A DNA stretch of 12,930 nucleotides from positions 1-12,930 of the forward strand of contig CAKZMN010000169.1 in NCBI GenBank assembly GCA_937128575.1, given 5' to 3'. Positions 1 through 6,406 of this stretch are shown here, piece by piece. The notes below the pieces were generated by a model. It was not told the origin of the DNA and ran no database searches. It was given only the letters and a program-made list of their open reading frames with translations. Within the stretch, counting starts at the first letter, position 1. The number at the start of each line of letters is the position of its first letter. The position numbers were made by a program, and so were the translations under genes. Source of the DNA: an uncultured Alphaproteobacteria bacterium (lineage in GTDB: Bacteria; Pseudomonadota; Alphaproteobacteria; Micavibrionales; Micavibrionaceae).

Positions 1-397
1 GGGAGAATAGGAAGTCACCGACCAGTACGCTGGCCTGATTGCCGAAAATTAGGTTGGCGGCCTTTTGTCCTCTTCGCTCTTCGCTTTCATCCACCACGTC
101 ATCATGCAAAAGCGTTGCTGTGTGGATGAACTCTACGGCTGCGGACAGGCCATGGGCGCGGCTCATATCGCCGCTATAGATGGATGTGCTGGCGAGGGTT
201 AAAAGGGGACGAATACGTTTCCCGCCAGCGGCGATTAGATAGCTTGCGAGCTGCGGAATTAGGGCCACAGGGGATTGCATGTGCGTGATGATTTGTTCAT
301 TCACCGCCAGCATGTCGCGCTCTAGCGCGGTGGATAGCTGGGCAAGCGGGTTGTCCGCTGCATTGTTATCCTCTTTAATGGCTCTATCTGTACTCAT
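1..397 (-). CDS. Polyprenyl diphosphate synthase, 5' part (gene runs off the left edge)
   Basis: Trans-prenyltransferase that condenses isopentenyl diphosphate onto an allylic diphosphate to make a long chain, usually the side chain of ubiquinone. Only the first 132 residues are in the window. They include GGKRIRP at about 58-64 and the first aspartate-rich motif HDDVVDE at 98-104, followed by SEERRG, the Mg-diphosphate binding site of the family. The chain length cannot be read from this fragment, so octaprenyl (ispB-like) or decaprenyl synthase are both possible. The ATG at 397 gives the usual short hydrophilic N-terminus before the first helix. I see no Shine-Dalgarno sequence upstream. 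It is divergent from the DUF2007 gene with 41 bases between start codons. Family assignment is secure; the specific product is not. Confidence 0.95.
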   Translation of the reverse strand, partial: MSTDRAIKEDNNAADNPLAQLSTALERDMLAVNEQIITHMQSPVALIPQLASYLIAAGGKRIRPLLTLASTSIYSGDMSRAHGLSAAVEFIHTATLLHDDVVDESEERRGQKAANLIFGNQASVLVGDFLFS

Positions 398-403
398 ATG
401 AGT

Positions 404-432
404 TTTAAATCAGCTTTTAGGCGGGCGGGCAA
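404..432 (-). promoter_or_regulatory. Candidate promoter of the polyprenyl synthase gene, near-leaderless
   Basis: On the minus strand TTGCCC (427-432) and TTTAAA (404-409) are 17 bases apart, and six bases separate the second box from the ATG at 397. Transcription would then start at or next to the start codon, which fits the lack of a Shine-Dalgarno sequence. Both boxes match the general consensus at four of six positions, so this is weak on its own. Confidence 0.3.
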
Positions 433-438
433 GGCGCA

Positions 439-648
439 ATGAAAGAAATAACGCGGGATAATGATCTTTTTAAGCTGCGGTTGATGAAGCAATTGCTGGA
501 GAGCCGCGGCATTTATGCGGTGATTATGGATGAGCATATTGGCGGTCTTTATCACGGCGTTGGTAATATGTATGCGCGTTTGATGGTGTCTGATGGTGAT
601 ATCGATGAGGCTGTGGCCATTATCAAAGAAACGGAAGAGGGGGCGTAG
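439..648 (+). CDS. DUF2007 domain protein (putative signal-transducing protein family)
   Basis: Small cytoplasmic protein of 69 residues matching the DUF2007 pattern: an N-terminal segment KLRLMKQLLESRGI, a central GG-containing loop (MDEHIGGLYHGVG) and a C-terminal DGDIDEAVAIIKE helix. The fold is ferredoxin-like and PII-like. No biochemical role is established for most members. The ATG is preceded by AAGG at 431-434. From general knowledge, this gene often sits divergently beside a polyprenyl synthetase in alphaproteobacteria, commonly followed by a small methyltransferase. Here the next gene is instead on the other strand, and the two stop codons are only two bases apart. The family call is good; the function is unknown. 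Confidence 0.85.
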   Translation: MKEITRDNDLFKLRLMKQLLESRGIYAVIMDEHIGGLYHGVGNMYARLMVSDGDIDEAVAIIKETEEGA

Positions 649-650
649 CC

Positions 651-1157
651 TTACTCCGTTTGTGCCTTTGCTGGGGCGGCGACCTGCGGCTTTGTCGGCA
701 GGTCTGGTTTGGCGGCCTTGGGCGCGCGGATTGTTCTGATCTGGCTGCGCTGTTCTTTATTTTCATGATATTTTTGCAAAATTGACGCGATGCCGGTGGG
801 CGCGATTGTTGGCGCGGCCTCTGCTGGTTCTTGTGTGGGAGCGCTTGGTAGGGCGCTGCCCTGCATCGTTGCAGGCTCTTGCGCTGCTGGCGTTTCTTCG
901 ATTTGTCCAGCGGCGAGGGCTTTGTATTTTTTCCAAACCTTGCTGGCTGGCGTTTCTTCGGTTTCTGGTTCAGCGGCGGTTGTTTTAGATATCGTCTTTT
1001 GCTGTATCAGGGCGCTGTTGGTTTTTTGCGGCGCGGCGTTATTGGCCTTGCGCACGGCGGTGTATTTCATGCCGCCGGTAAATGGCGATTCGGCCTGCGC
1101 CGAGAGGGGCAGAAAAAGAAACACGACAAATAGAGTAAGAATGTGAATAATAGACAT
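651..1157 (-). CDS. Exported Pro/Ala-rich low-complexity protein of unknown function
   Basis: Predicted protein of 168 residues that I do not recognise. The chosen ATG at 1157 gives a clear Sec signal peptide: a hydrophobic core ILTLFVVFLFLPL ending in SAQA, with likely cleavage after residue 22. The reading frame stays open upstream to 1523, but that extension lies opposite the acetyltransferase gene and would bury the signal peptide, so I reject it. The mature part has no obvious domain. It is rich in Ala, Pro, Glu, Gln and Lys and looks disordered, with short charged patches (SKVWKKYKALA, ASILQKYHENKEQRSQ). The segment EETPA occurs twice, 20 residues apart, from an exact 15-base direct repeat. 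A periplasmic or envelope-associated flexible protein is the most that can be said. Confidence 0.7.
   Translation of the reverse strand: MSIIHILTLFVVFLFLPLSAQAESPFTGGMKYTAVRKANNAAPQKTNSALIQQKTISKTTAAEPETEETPASKVWKKYKALAAGQIEETPAAQEPATMQGSALPSAPTQEPAEAAPTIAPTGIASILQKYHENKEQRSQIRTIRAPKAAKPDLPTKPQVAAPAKAQTE
886..960. repeat. Exact 15-bp direct repeat with 60-bp period inside the exported protein gene
   Basis: GCTGGCGTTTCTTCG occurs at 886-900 and again at 946-960, exactly 60 bases (20 codons) apart. Weaker similarity continues into the bases after each copy, around CAGCGGCG. It encodes the two EETPA segments of the protein read on the minus strand. The pattern suggests an old in-frame tandem duplication that has since diverged. 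Confidence 0.8.
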
Positions 1158-1163
1158 AGTTTG

Positions 1164-1193
1164 ATGATAGAGAAGAATATGAGTGAAACGCAA
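1164..1193 (-). promoter_or_regulatory. Candidate promoter of the exported protein gene, near-leaderless
   Basis: On the minus strand TTGCGT (1188-1193) and TATCAT (1164-1169) are 18 bases apart, and TATCAT ends six bases before the ATG at 1157. TATCAT is five of six against TATAAT; the upstream box is poor. It overlaps the beginning of the divergent acetyltransferase gene. No Shine-Dalgarno sequence precedes this start. Confidence 0.3.
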
Positions 1194-1709
1194 TTGGAAA
1201 GCCTGAAAATAGATAAAGCTGTGGTGGATGATATTCACCGCCTTGAATTTATTATCACGGCGATGAATGTGGCAAAAGACCTTGGGTATTTTGAACGGCA
1301 GTTTGAATATCAAAAAAAGGGCACGCGCCAGCTTTATATCGTTTCTTTTAATGGCATTGATGCGGGCTATTGTATTTTGAATTGGCAGCCGAAATATGGA
1401 CTGTTTAAAAAGCTGGGTGTGCCGGAAATTCAGGATTTGAACGTGCTGTCCGCCTTTCGCAGGCAGGGCATTGCCACGGCGGTTATTGCGCATTGTGAAT
1501 CCGCCGCGCGAAAGCAGGCGCATGAGTATATGGGGATTGGCGTCAGCGTTAGCGCCGCCTTTGGCCCGGCGCAGCGTCTATATACCAAGCTTGGCTATAT
1601 GCCGGACGGCAGCGGCGTTTGCTATGACCGCAAGCCAACGCTGCCCAATGAAATGCGCGCCTTGGATGATCAGCTTTGCTTGATGATGATGAAGGACCTA
1701 AACCCGTAA
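1179..1709 (+). CDS. GNAT-family N-acetyltransferase
   Basis: Cytoplasmic acetyltransferase of about 176 residues using acetyl-CoA; the acceptor is unknown. The acetyl-CoA binding motif A is visible as IQDLNVLSAFRRQGIATAVI, with the R-x-x-G-x-A/G pattern in RRQGIA. Later GIGVSVSAAFGPAQRLYTKLGYMPDG is the usual motif B end of a GNAT domain, where the tyrosine and the KLGY turn close the fold. The C-terminus ends in LCLMMMKDL, a typical last strand. I chose the ATG at 1179 because AGAGAAG (1169-1175) lies just upstream. In-frame ATG 1164 and GTG 1143 are possible, and GTG 1143 would overlap the divergent gene. Start codons of the two divergent genes are about 21 bases apart. Subfamily not recognised. 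Confidence 0.88.
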   Translation: MSETQLESLKIDKAVVDDIHRLEFIITAMNVAKDLGYFERQFEYQKKGTRQLYIVSFNGIDAGYCILNWQPKYGLFKKLGVPEIQDLNVLSAFRRQGIATAVIAHCESAARKQAHEYMGIGVSVSAAFGPAQRLYTKLGYMPDGSGVCYDRKPTLPNEMRALDDQLCLMMMKDLNP

Positions 1710-1753
1710 ATAAAATGTTGTTTGTTGGGGAAAGAACCGTCTTAGGGCTAGTG

Positions 1754-1860
1754 AAAAGCGCTGTGGTGTCTTAATATTTTTTGACTTCATGAATAAATGT
1801 GCTAAACCCCCATTATTAAGCAGATGCAAATGGGCTGTAGAGCATAACTAGAGCGCTTTT
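1754..1860. repeat. 9-bp inverted repeat flanking the ppdK promoter region
   Basis: AAAAGCGCT at 1754-1762 and its exact reverse complement AGCGCTTTT at 1852-1860 flank the promoter-like site before ppdK, with 89 bases between the arms. Both arms have CTAG close by. The left arm lies upstream of the expected transcription start, so a simple leader RNA hairpin is unlikely unless transcription reads through from the acetyltransferase gene. A paired protein-binding site is an alternative; chance is also possible. Confidence 0.35.
1781..1808 (+). promoter_or_regulatory. Promoter of ppdK, alphaproteobacterial housekeeping type
   Basis: TTGACTT at 1781-1787 is followed, 13 bases later, by GCTAAACC at 1801-1808. 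The Caulobacter housekeeping consensus is TTGACGS-N10-14-GCTANAWC. The first box matches at six of seven positions and the second at seven of eight counting the free position. Transcription would start near 1814-1816, leaving a leader of about 60 bases. Confidence 0.55.
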
Positions 1861-1861
1861 T

Positions 1862-1868
1862 AGGAGAG
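1862..1868 (+). promoter_or_regulatory. Ribosome binding site of ppdK
   Basis: AGGAGAG ends seven bases before the ATG at 1876. It is the strongest Shine-Dalgarno sequence in the window, fitting a highly expressed central-metabolism enzyme, and it fixes this start. Confidence 0.8.
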
Positions 1869-1875
1869 TATTTAC

Positions 1876-4572
1876 ATGACCAAGTGGGTATATGGTTTCG
1901 GTGCGGATCAAACAGATGGCGACGCCAGTCTTCGTGATTTGCTGGGCGGTAAGGGCGCTAACCTTGCGGAGATGGCTTCTTTGGGGCTTCCGGTTCCGCC
2001 GGGCTTTACCATTACTACGGATGTTTGTACGGCCTATTACGATAATGATCAGAATTATCCCGAAACGTTGAAGGCCGAAGTTGACGCGTCTTTGGCGGCT
2101 GTTGAAAAATCTATGAACATGAAATTTGGCGGCAGTGAAAACCCGCTTTTGGTATCGGTTAGATCCGGCGCGCGCGTGTCGATGCCGGGCATGATGGATA
2201 CGGTTTTGAATTTGGGTCTCAATGATGAAACGGTTCAGGGACTAGCGAAACAATCTGGCGATGACCGCTTTGCGTGGGATTCATATCGCCGCTTCATTCA
2301 AATGTACGGCAATGTGGTTCTTGGTGTTGATCACCATGAATTTGAAGATGTGATTGATGGTTTCCTTCGTCACAATGATTTGAAACAAGATACCGACATC
2401 ACGGCCGAAGGTTGGCAGGAGATTGTTGAAGAATATAAAGAATTGGTTGAGCGCGATACAGGCAAGCCGTTTCCACATGACCCGCAAGAGCAGCTTTGGG
2501 GCGCGATTAGTGCGGTGTTCGATTCGTGGATGGTGCCGCGCGCGATTACCTATCGCCGCATCAATGAGATTTCCGACAAATGGGGCACGGCCGTTAACGT
2601 GCAATCCATGGTGTTTGGCAATATGGGTGAAGATTGTTCAACAGGCGTGGCCTTCACGCGCGACCCGGCAACGGGCGAGAATTATTTCTACGGCGAATAT
2701 TTGATCAATGCACAGGGTGAAGACGTTGTGGCGGGCATTCGCACGCCGCAATCATTGACCATTCAGGGCCGCGAGAAGGAGGGCAGCGATCTGCCATCCA
2801 TGGAAGAGACCATGCCAGAGGTTTTTGCCAAACTGGATATATTGCGCACAAAGCTAGAGACGCATTTCAAGGATGTGCAGGATATTGAATTTACTGTGCA
2901 GAGCGGGGAGCTATATTTGCTTCAAACCCGTACAGGTAAGCGCACGGCGCAGGCGGCGCTTAAGATTGCCGTTGATATGGTGGATGAGAAGTTGATTACG
3001 CAGGACGAGGCGCTGCTACGTGTTGATGCGTCTTCGCTTGATCAGTTATTGCACCCAACGCTAGATCCCAATGCGCATAAAGATATTTTGACGAAGGGCT
3101 TGCCGGCCTCTCCTGGGGCGGCGTCTGGTCAGGTTGTGTTTAATTCTGATGATGCAGAAGCGCTAGCGAACAAGGGCGTGAGCGTTGTTCTATGCCGTCA
3201 AGAAACAAGCCCAGAAGATATTAGCGGTATGCACGCCGCCGAGGGTGTTTTGACATCGCGCGGGGGCATGACATCACACGCCGCCGTTGTGGCGCGCGGC
3301 ATGGGTAAGCCTTGTGTTGCGGGCGCTGGTGAAATTCACATTGATTCCGCCAGCCGTATGATCCGCGTGCGTGATCGTGAGATTAAAGAAGGCGAAATCA
3401 TCACGATTGATGGTTCAACGGGCGAGGTTATGGCCGGTGAAGTGGCTACAATTCAGGCCGAGCTATCTGGTGATTTTGAATCGCTGATGGGCTGGGCCGA
3501 CGATCGCCGCCGCATGGAAATTCGCGCGAATGCGGAAACGCCGCTGGATGCGAAAACTGCGCTTGAGTTTGGCGCGCAGGGCATTGGCCTTTGCCGCACC
3601 GAACATATGTTCTTTGATGCGGACCGCATTCAAAATGTGCGCGAGATGATTTTTGCCGTGACTGAGGAATCTCGCCGCGACGCGCTAGAAAAATTACTAC
3701 CCGCGCAGCGCAGTGATTTTGCAGGGCTGTTTAAAATTATGGACGGCCTGCCGGTGACGGTGCGTTTGCTTGATCCGCCGCTGCATGAATTTTTACCACA
3801 CAGCGAAGCGGATATTGAGCATTTTGCGAAAACCGCAGGCATTGATGGTGATCAGGTGCGTAGGCGCCTTGGTGATTTGACGGAGACCAATCCGATGCTG
3901 GGGCATCGCGGCGTTCGTTTGGGCATTACCTATCCAGAGATTTATGAGATGCAGGCCCGCGCTATTTTCGAAGGTGCGCTTGAGGCCGGTGGTAACATCA
4001 TTCCAGAAATTATGATCCCGCTGGTTGGTGCACAAAAAGAACTGGCCATGATGCGCGGCGTTGTTGAAAAAACAGCCGCCGCCGTATTTGAAGAGCAGGG
4101 CAAGAGCCTTGAATATATGGTCGGCACGATGATTGAGCTGCCGCGCGCGGCCTTAACGGCCGATGAAATTGCACATAGCGCAGATTTCTTTAGCTTTGGC
4201 ACGAACGATCTTACGCAAACCACACTCGGCATGAGCCGTGATGACGCCGCGAACTTCCTGCCGTCCTATGTTGGGCATGGCATCTTTGAACGCGACCCGT
4301 TCACCACGCTGGATGTTGATGGTGTTGGTCGTTTGGTGGAGCTGGCGAAGGTTTCTGGTCGCGCGACCAACCCTGATTTGAAGGTTGGCATTTGCGGTGA
4401 ACATGGCGGCGACCCCGCATCGATTATGTTCTGTGAGCAAATTGAGCTGGATTACGTGTCCTGTTCGCCATATCGCGTACCTATTGCCCGCCTAGCCGCG
4501 GCGCAGGCCAGTATTGCGGAGGAAGCCCGCCTGGGAAAGCCTGAGGCCGATAAGGCCAAAAAAGCCGCTTAA
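1876..4572 (+). CDS. ppdK: Pyruvate, phosphate dikinase
   Basis: Cytoplasmic enzyme interconverting pyruvate + ATP + phosphate and PEP + AMP + diphosphate, at the gluconeogenesis/glycolysis node. Its 898 residues are close to the family's usual 870-900. The N-terminal ATP-grasp domain (about 1-350) begins with VYGFG and LLGGKGANLAEM and holds SVRSGARVSMPGMMDT. The mobile swivelling domain carries the phosphorylated histidine in GGMTSHAAVVARGMGKP, His468. The C-terminal PEP/pyruvate TIM barrel (about 530-880) includes GLCRTEHMFF, GTNDLTQTTLGMSRDD and ICGEHGGDP with catalytic Cys840. Thr466, two residues before His468, is where the DUF299 regulatory protein phosphorylates this family; no such regulator is in the window. 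A Lys/Ala-rich tail closes the protein. All key residues are present. Confidence 0.98.
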   Translation: MTKWVYGFGADQTDGDASLRDLLGGKGANLAEMASLGLPVPPGFTITTDVCTAYYDNDQNYPETLKAEVDASLAAVEKSMNMKFGGSENPLLVSVRSGARVSMPGMMDTVLNLGLNDETVQGLAKQSGDDRFAWDSYRRFIQMYGNVVLGVDHHEFEDVIDGFLRHNDLKQDTDITAEGWQEIVEEYKELVERDTGKPFPHDPQEQLWGAISAVFDSWMVPRAITYRRINEISDKWGTAVNVQSMVFGNMGEDCSTGVAFTRDPATGENYFYGEYLINAQGEDVVAGIRTPQSLTIQGREKEGSDLPSMEETMPEVFAKLDILRTKLETHFKDVQDIEFTVQSGELYLLQTRTGKRTAQAALKIAVDMVDEKLITQDEALLRVDASSLDQLLHPTLDPNAHKDILTKGLPASPGAASGQVVFNSDDAEALANKGVSVVLCRQETSPEDISGMHAAEGVLTSRGGMTSHAAVVARGMGKPCVAGAGEIHIDSASRMIRVRDREIKEGEIITIDGSTGEVMAGEVATIQAELSGDFESLMGWADDRRRMEIRANAETPLDAKTALEFGAQGIGLCRTEHMFFDADRIQNVREMIFAVTEESRRDALEKLLPAQRSDFAGLFKIMDGLPVTVRLLDPPLHEFLPHSEADIEHFAKTAGIDGDQVRRRLGDLTETNPMLGHRGVRLGITYPEIYEMQARAIFEGALEAGGNIIPEIMIPLVGAQKELAMMRGVVEKTAAAVFEEQGKSLEYMVGTMIELPRAALTADEIAHSADFFSFGTNDLTQTTLGMSRDDAANFLPSYVGHGIFERDPFTTLDVDGVGRLVELAKVSGRATNPDLKVGICGEHGGDPASIMFCEQIELDYVSCSPYRVPIARLAAAQASIAEEARLGKPEADKAKKAA

Positions 4573-4587
4573 ATAGAGCTGTAACTT

Positions 4588-5214
4588 ATGATCATAGATA
4601 TTTTCCTTCTTGCCTCTTGGATCGGTAGCGTGGCGTTTGCGCTGTCTGGTTTTTTGGTGGGGGTGCGCACGCAGCTTGATATTATGGGTGTGTTTATTCT
4701 CGCCTTCATCACCGCCAATGGCGGCGGAATTATTCGTGATGTGTTGATTGGGCAAACACCAATGGCGCTGCAGGATATTTCTGCGATTGTTCTTGTGCTG
4801 GCCACCTTTGGGTTTGGTATGGCGCTATGTTGGGCGAAATATCTGGAGGTGGAAAAGCGCGGTCTGTTTGTGATTAGCGACTCTATCGGCTTGGTGGCGT
4901 TTAGTTTGACGGGCGCGCTGGTCGGGATTGATGCGGATTTAAACTTATTCGGGGTGACCGTACTTAGCTTCCTAACCGCGACGGGCGGGGGGATTTTACG
5001 TGATGTTTTGGTCAATGAAGTGCCGTCAGTTTTCCGCAGTGAATTTTATGGTTCCGTTTCTATCTTGGTCGCCTTTGCGCTATTTTTCCTTCACCATATG
5101 GGGCTTGAAAGCGAATTGACGATAACGGCCATTTTTGTGTTTGCGCTCTTTCTGCGGTTGGTCGCGCATAAAATGGGCTGGTCCTTGCCGCGGTTAAAGT
5201 TTTCTAATGATTAA
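4588..5214 (+). CDS. TRIC/UPF0126-family membrane protein (YicG/YadS-like)
   Basis: Inner-membrane protein of 208 residues with about seven hydrophobic segments. It is built from two homologous halves, each with a glycine-rich signature: GGGIIRDVL at 45-53 and GGGILRDVL at 133-141. This pair defines the UPF0126 family, the bacterial relatives of trimeric intracellular cation channels, which conduct monovalent cations such as K+. Physiological roles of most bacterial members are unknown. It starts 15 bases after the ppdK stop on the same strand, with only a weak AGAG upstream, so it is probably co-transcribed with ppdK. PPDK needs monovalent and divalent cations, but any functional link is speculation. 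The length is normal and both halves are intact. Confidence 0.93.
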   Translation: MIIDIFLLASWIGSVAFALSGFLVGVRTQLDIMGVFILAFITANGGGIIRDVLIGQTPMALQDISAIVLVLATFGFGMALCWAKYLEVEKRGLFVISDSIGLVAFSLTGALVGIDADLNLFGVTVLSFLTATGGGILRDVLVNEVPSVFRSEFYGSVSILVAFALFFLHHMGLESELTITAIFVFALFLRLVAHKMGWSLPRLKFSND

Positions 5215-5243
5215 TTGACATAACTTCTTACTCTGTGTTAAAA
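5215..5243 (+). promoter_or_regulatory. Promoter before the unrecognised gene at 5276
   Basis: TTGACA at 5215-5220 directly follows the stop codon of the TRIC gene. After 17 bases comes TTAAAA at 5238-5243. The first box is a perfect match, the second four of six. The expected start near 5250 leaves a leader of about 26 bases. This suggests that the gene at 5276 is transcribed on its own. Confidence 0.55.
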
Positions 5244-5263
5244 AACTTTAATTTTAACAAAGT
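5237..5263. repeat. Nested inverted repeats overlapping the -10 box
   Basis: GTTAAAA (5237-5243) and TTTTAAC (5252-5258) form a perfect 7-bp inverted repeat with an 8-base centre. ACTTT (5245-5249) and AAAGT (5259-5263) form a second pair that interleaves with it. The first arm covers the -10 box of the promoter above, so an operator is conceivable. As an RNA hairpin it would be very weak and is not a convincing terminator for the preceding operon. Confidence 0.4.
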
Positions 5264-5275
5264 ACAGAATTTAAT

Positions 5276-5713
5276 ATGAGTGTTAGCCACCGAGACATAG
5301 AAATAAGTTTGACCTCAGAGGATTGCTGGGCGATGCATAATTCTGTGCTTGAGGTTGTTGAAAAATTTGAACGTGAGCATCAAAGAGACTTTAAAAACTT
5401 AAAGACCTCTTTTAGTGAAGCGGCAGGGCGTATGCATTGCCTTACTTACGTTGCAGGTTGGGCTGAATGTTTTAACGACAATAAAATAGTAAATGACGCG
5501 GCGCTTAGTTTATTTAAAGATTATAAGCAAAGAGTAGGGCGTTGTTTTGAAAATGCTGTGAAGCAAGCGGTTAAAGACAATGTTTTGAGCAATGGGATGA
5601 CACGCCGCATAAAGAACGATGTTGGTGAGGCCTTAAATAATATTACGCACAAGGGCAAACAATATAATGTCTTGGAGGATTGCGTTGAAGGACAACAGTC
5701 TTTTTCTATTTAA
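5276..5713 (+). CDS. Unrecognised 145-residue protein, AT-richer than its neighbours
   Basis: I do not recognise this protein. It is soluble, has no signal peptide or membrane segment, and looks mainly alpha-helical, with charged stretches such as EVVEKFEREHQRDFKNLK near residues 26-43. There are four cysteines spread along it (in DCW, MHC, AECF and RCF) plus one near the C-terminus (EDC), without a metal-site spacing I can name. A hand count of 5281-5700 gives about 40% GC, visibly lower than in ppdK. Its own promoter-like site and nested inverted repeats precede it; no Shine-Dalgarno sequence is visible. Its stop codon interlocks with that of the gene coming from the right. Acquisition by transfer, or an orphan gene, would fit. 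It is accepted as real because of its length, promoter and the exact junctions on both sides. Confidence 0.72.
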   Translation: MSVSHRDIEISLTSEDCWAMHNSVLEVVEKFEREHQRDFKNLKTSFSEAAGRMHCLTYVAGWAECFNDNKIVNDAALSLFKDYKQRVGRCFENAVKQAVKDNVLSNGMTRRIKNDVGEALNNITHKGKQYNVLEDCVEGQQSFSI

Positions 5714-6396
5714 GCCCTAACCAGCGCCAGTCCAATATCGCCGCAGCTTGATCTTAACTCTGCTTTGTCCGGCAATTCATTTATATTCACCGTTTCCAGA
5801 TGTTTTTTGCCAAGGCCGCGATAATGCATGCGCGCGGTTAATTCTTGGCCGACATAGCATCCTTTATCGTAATCAATGGCGCTCAATTGATCCATGCGTC
5901 CCTCATCCATCGTAGATTTTTCAGGGATTAGATCGCGGCTGCCGTCGGGGATGCGCAAATTTATGCGCAAGGTATCCCACACATCAAATGGTTGTTCAGG
6001 CAGTTCTGGTTTTTCAAAGCTGCGCCGGCCCATATCTGGGCTTCGTGGGTCTGGCGTTCCAATGTCACTGCCAATTACCGCATAGACATCGCTGTTTTCC
6101 TCAACCGAGATTTGCACATCCGCGCGCAGGCGGTACATGTTTAGGCGCCTGAATAAATCTTGCGCGCGATCGCCGCCTTCACAATCAAGCAGGGTGAATT
6201 CATCCCCCTCATGGACAAAGAAATCATGCAGGAATTTTCCTTGCGGGGAGAGCAGGCACGCATAAAGCATTTTGCCGCTTTCAAGGTTTTCTATGTCATT
6301 GGTGATCAGGTCTTGCAGAAAACTGTGGCGATCTGGTCCCTCAATGTGGATCAGGCCGCGGTTTTTGAGTTTCACATAGTATGATTTTTCTGTCAT
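5710..6396 (-). CDS. ygfZ: YgfZ/CAF17-like folate-binding protein, short C-terminus
   Basis: Member of the GcvT-like family that uses tetrahydrofolate in maturation or repair of certain [4Fe-4S] enzymes. The signature K-G-C-Y-x-G-Q-E is present as KGCYVGQE at 178-185, with the conserved Cys180, followed by LTARMHYRG. The N-terminal part has RGLIHIEGPDRHSFLQDLIT and LLSPQGKFLHDFF, both typical. From ATG 6396 the protein has 228 residues. Relatives usually run to about 280-330 and continue beyond the point where this one stops (IGLALVRA), so the end of the C-terminal barrel seems to be missing. ATG 6408 and GTG 6426 are alternative starts; 6396 has GGA a few bases upstream. It overlaps the stop of the preceding convergent gene by four bases. 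Confidence 0.88.
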   Translation of the reverse strand: MTEKSYYVKLKNRGLIHIEGPDRHSFLQDLITNDIENLESGKMLYACLLSPQGKFLHDFFVHEGDEFTLLDCEGGDRAQDLFRRLNMYRLRADVQISVEENSDVYAVIGSDIGTPDPRSPDMGRRSFEKPELPEQPFDVWDTLRINLRIPDGSRDLIPEKSTMDEGRMDQLSAIDYDKGCYVGQELTARMHYRGLGKKHLETVNINELPDKAELRSSCGDIGLALVRA

Positions 6397-6399
6397 ATT
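6371..6399 (+). promoter_or_regulatory. Candidate leaderless promoter of the glycosyltransferase gene
   Basis: TTCACA (6371-6376) and CATATT (6394-6399) are 17 bases apart, and seven bases separate the second box from the ATG at 6407. Transcription would begin at or next to the start codon. No Shine-Dalgarno sequence precedes this ATG, which is consistent. The site lies inside the 5' end of the divergent ygfZ-like gene. Confidence 0.35.
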
Positions 6400-6406
6400 T
6401 GCGTCC

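Noticed and set aside
790..1146. Open frames on the plus strand opposite the exported protein gene
   Set aside because: Cys/Ala/Arg-rich translations typical of the antisense of a Pro/Ala-rich gene, with no ribosome binding site or family pattern.
1158..1523. Upstream extension of the exported protein gene (frame open to 1523 on the minus strand)
   Set aside because: It lies opposite the acetyltransferase gene, shows no protein-like pattern and would place the signal peptide in the middle of the protein.
3630..4440. Several open frames antisense to ppdK
   Set aside because: ppdK is unbroken and fully conserved here; the antisense frames overlap each other and have no recognisable content.
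4569..5015. 148-codon open frame on the minus strand opposite the TRIC gene
   Set aside because: The TRIC protein with its two GGGI(I/L)RDVL repeats is clearly the real product; the antisense frame is Ser/Thr/Pro-rich noise.
5238..5257. CtrA-like TTAA-N7-TTAA boxes in the AT-rich region
   Set aside because: The TTAA elements are spaced by 6, 2 or 12 bases, not seven, so the CtrA pattern is not met.
5237..5258. Possible terminator after the TRIC gene
   Set aside because: The stem is almost all A-T pairs with no T-run after it, so it is better seen as part of a promoter or operator.
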